The notes under the pieces: generated by a model
What the model was told of the DNA's origin: nothing
The model's database searches: none
Seen by the model: the letters and a program-made list of their open reading frames with translations, nothing else
DNA from: Candidatus Cloacimonadota bacterium
Lineage (GTDB): Bacteria > Hydrothermota > E44-bin80
Direction: 5' to 3'
Assembly: GCA_004376305.1 (NCBI GenBank)
Contig: SOKD01000306.1
Coordinates: forward strand, 1-7,404
DNA: 7,404 bases
Part shown: positions 6,901 to 7,404 of the stretch, in pieces
Numbering within the stretch: the first letter of the stretch is position 1
Layout of the letters: each line of letters opens with the position of its first letter
Position numbers and translations under genes: made by a program

Positions 6901-7404
6901 ATGAAAATCAGTTTACGACTAAAAATTCTCCTCTTTACTATTTTACTGCTTTTTCTTGTCACATTTTCAATTGGTTATTTTCTGAGCAACGAAGTGCAGA
7001 AAGCGATACGGAATGAGATTCGACTGCGGGGATTCGCTATTGCACGGAATCTTGCTTTGAATAGCGAGGATCCTCTTGTGCTCGGTGATGATCTGTATCT
7101 CCAGCAGCTTGTCATTGATGCAAAAAAGAACGAAGGTGTTCTGTATGCAATCATTGTTGGCATCGACAGCATTGTACGGGCAGCGGACAGTACTGTATTA
7201 TGGAACACTGTATACAATCCTCCATCCGGTACTGACTTTCTTTCAGGTGATGAACCTGATACAAAATCAATTACGTACAGAGGTGAATCCATTCTTGACA
7301 TTGCATTTCCGGTTATTCTTGGTGGAAAGAAAAAGGTTGGTGAGATTCATCTTGGGCTATCAAAACGTTCCCTCGAGGTGGCAGCAAAGAAGATTCAGTA
7401 CACC
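6901..7404 (+). CDS. Membrane sensor protein with Cache-like extracytoplasmic domain, N-terminal part only
   Basis: 168 codons are open to the right window edge. The start is ATG 6901, since an in-frame TAA at 6889 rules out anything further upstream. Residues 1-8 are basic and residues 9-28 form one membrane segment (ILLFTILLLFLVTFSIGYFL). An amphipathic helix follows with EVQKAIRNEIRLRGFAIARNLA, then a mixed alpha/beta region. The segment near 131-156 (ILDIAFPVILGGKKKVGEIH and LGLS) resembles the central sheet of single or double Cache sensors. Such proteins continue into a second membrane helix, often a HAMP, and then a histidine kinase, phosphatase, cyclase or methyl-accepting output domain. 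That part lies outside the window, so the output cannot be named. It lies on the same strand 55 nt after the barrel-TPR gene. Confidence 0.75.
   Translation, partial: MKISLRLKILLFTILLLFLVTFSIGYFLSNEVQKAIRNEIRLRGFAIARNLALNSEDPLVLGDDLYLQQLVIDAKKNEGVLYAIIVGIDSIVRAADSTVLWNTVYNPPSGTDFLSGDEPDTKSITYRGESILDIAFPVILGGKKKVGEIHLGLSKRSLEVAAKKIQYT

Noticed and set aside
6975..7301. Minus-strand 108-aa ORF
   Set aside because: It is antisense to the sensor gene, which has a membrane segment and Cache-like pattern in the plus frame; the antisense product has low-complexity, Ser/Arg-rich shadow composition.

Overview
This 7.4 kb window looks like a chromosomal piece from a Gram-negative bacterium of the FCB superphylum or a neighbouring uncultured lineage (WOR-3, Cloacimonadota or TA06-like). 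The lineage is inferred from protein style: an Omp28-type thioredoxin-fold secreted protein, a multidomain secreted protein ending in a type IX secretion (T9SS)-like C-terminal sorting domain, and a PorV/UPF0164-like outer-membrane barrel fused to TPR repeats. There are no RNA genes, insertion sequences, CRISPR arrays or phage genes.

Layout. (1) Positions 1-1002, minus strand: a gene cut off by the left edge (334 codons visible) for an exported thioredoxin-fold protein. It is read in one frame except for a single TGA at codon 38, exactly where the family has the first cysteine of its CxxC motif. The reading is W-U-T-Y-C-P-G-A, with U = selenocysteine. A 7-bp hairpin with an AGGU loop begins 12 nt after the TGA, as expected for a bacterial SECIS element. 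Ordinary gene callers would miss or split this gene. (2) Positions 1003-1188: a divergent intergenic region. It holds a strong Shine-Dalgarno for the minus gene and an almost perfect sigma-70-type promoter facing right, whose expected start point falls on the ATG of the next gene (a probable leaderless mRNA). (3) Positions 1189-4839, plus strand: a 1216-aa secreted protein with Asp-box propeller-like repeats, Ig/Fn3-like domains, a Big_5-like domain and a T9SS-like C-terminal domain. (4) Positions 4842-6845, plus strand: a 667-aa PorV/UPF0164-like barrel plus TPR protein, 2 nt downstream and presumably co-transcribed. (5) Positions 6901-7404, plus strand: the first 168 codons of a membrane sensor with one N-terminal membrane segment and a Cache-like extracytoplasmic domain, cut off by the right edge.

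How they may work together (inference): the 1216-aa protein resembles T9SS cargo, and its neighbour resembles PorV, the barrel that handles such cargo, so the pair may be a surface-protein and export or anchoring unit. The divergent thioredoxin-fold protein would act outside the inner membrane in thiol/selenol redox chemistry. The main discovery candidate is this apparent exported Omp28-like selenoprotein.
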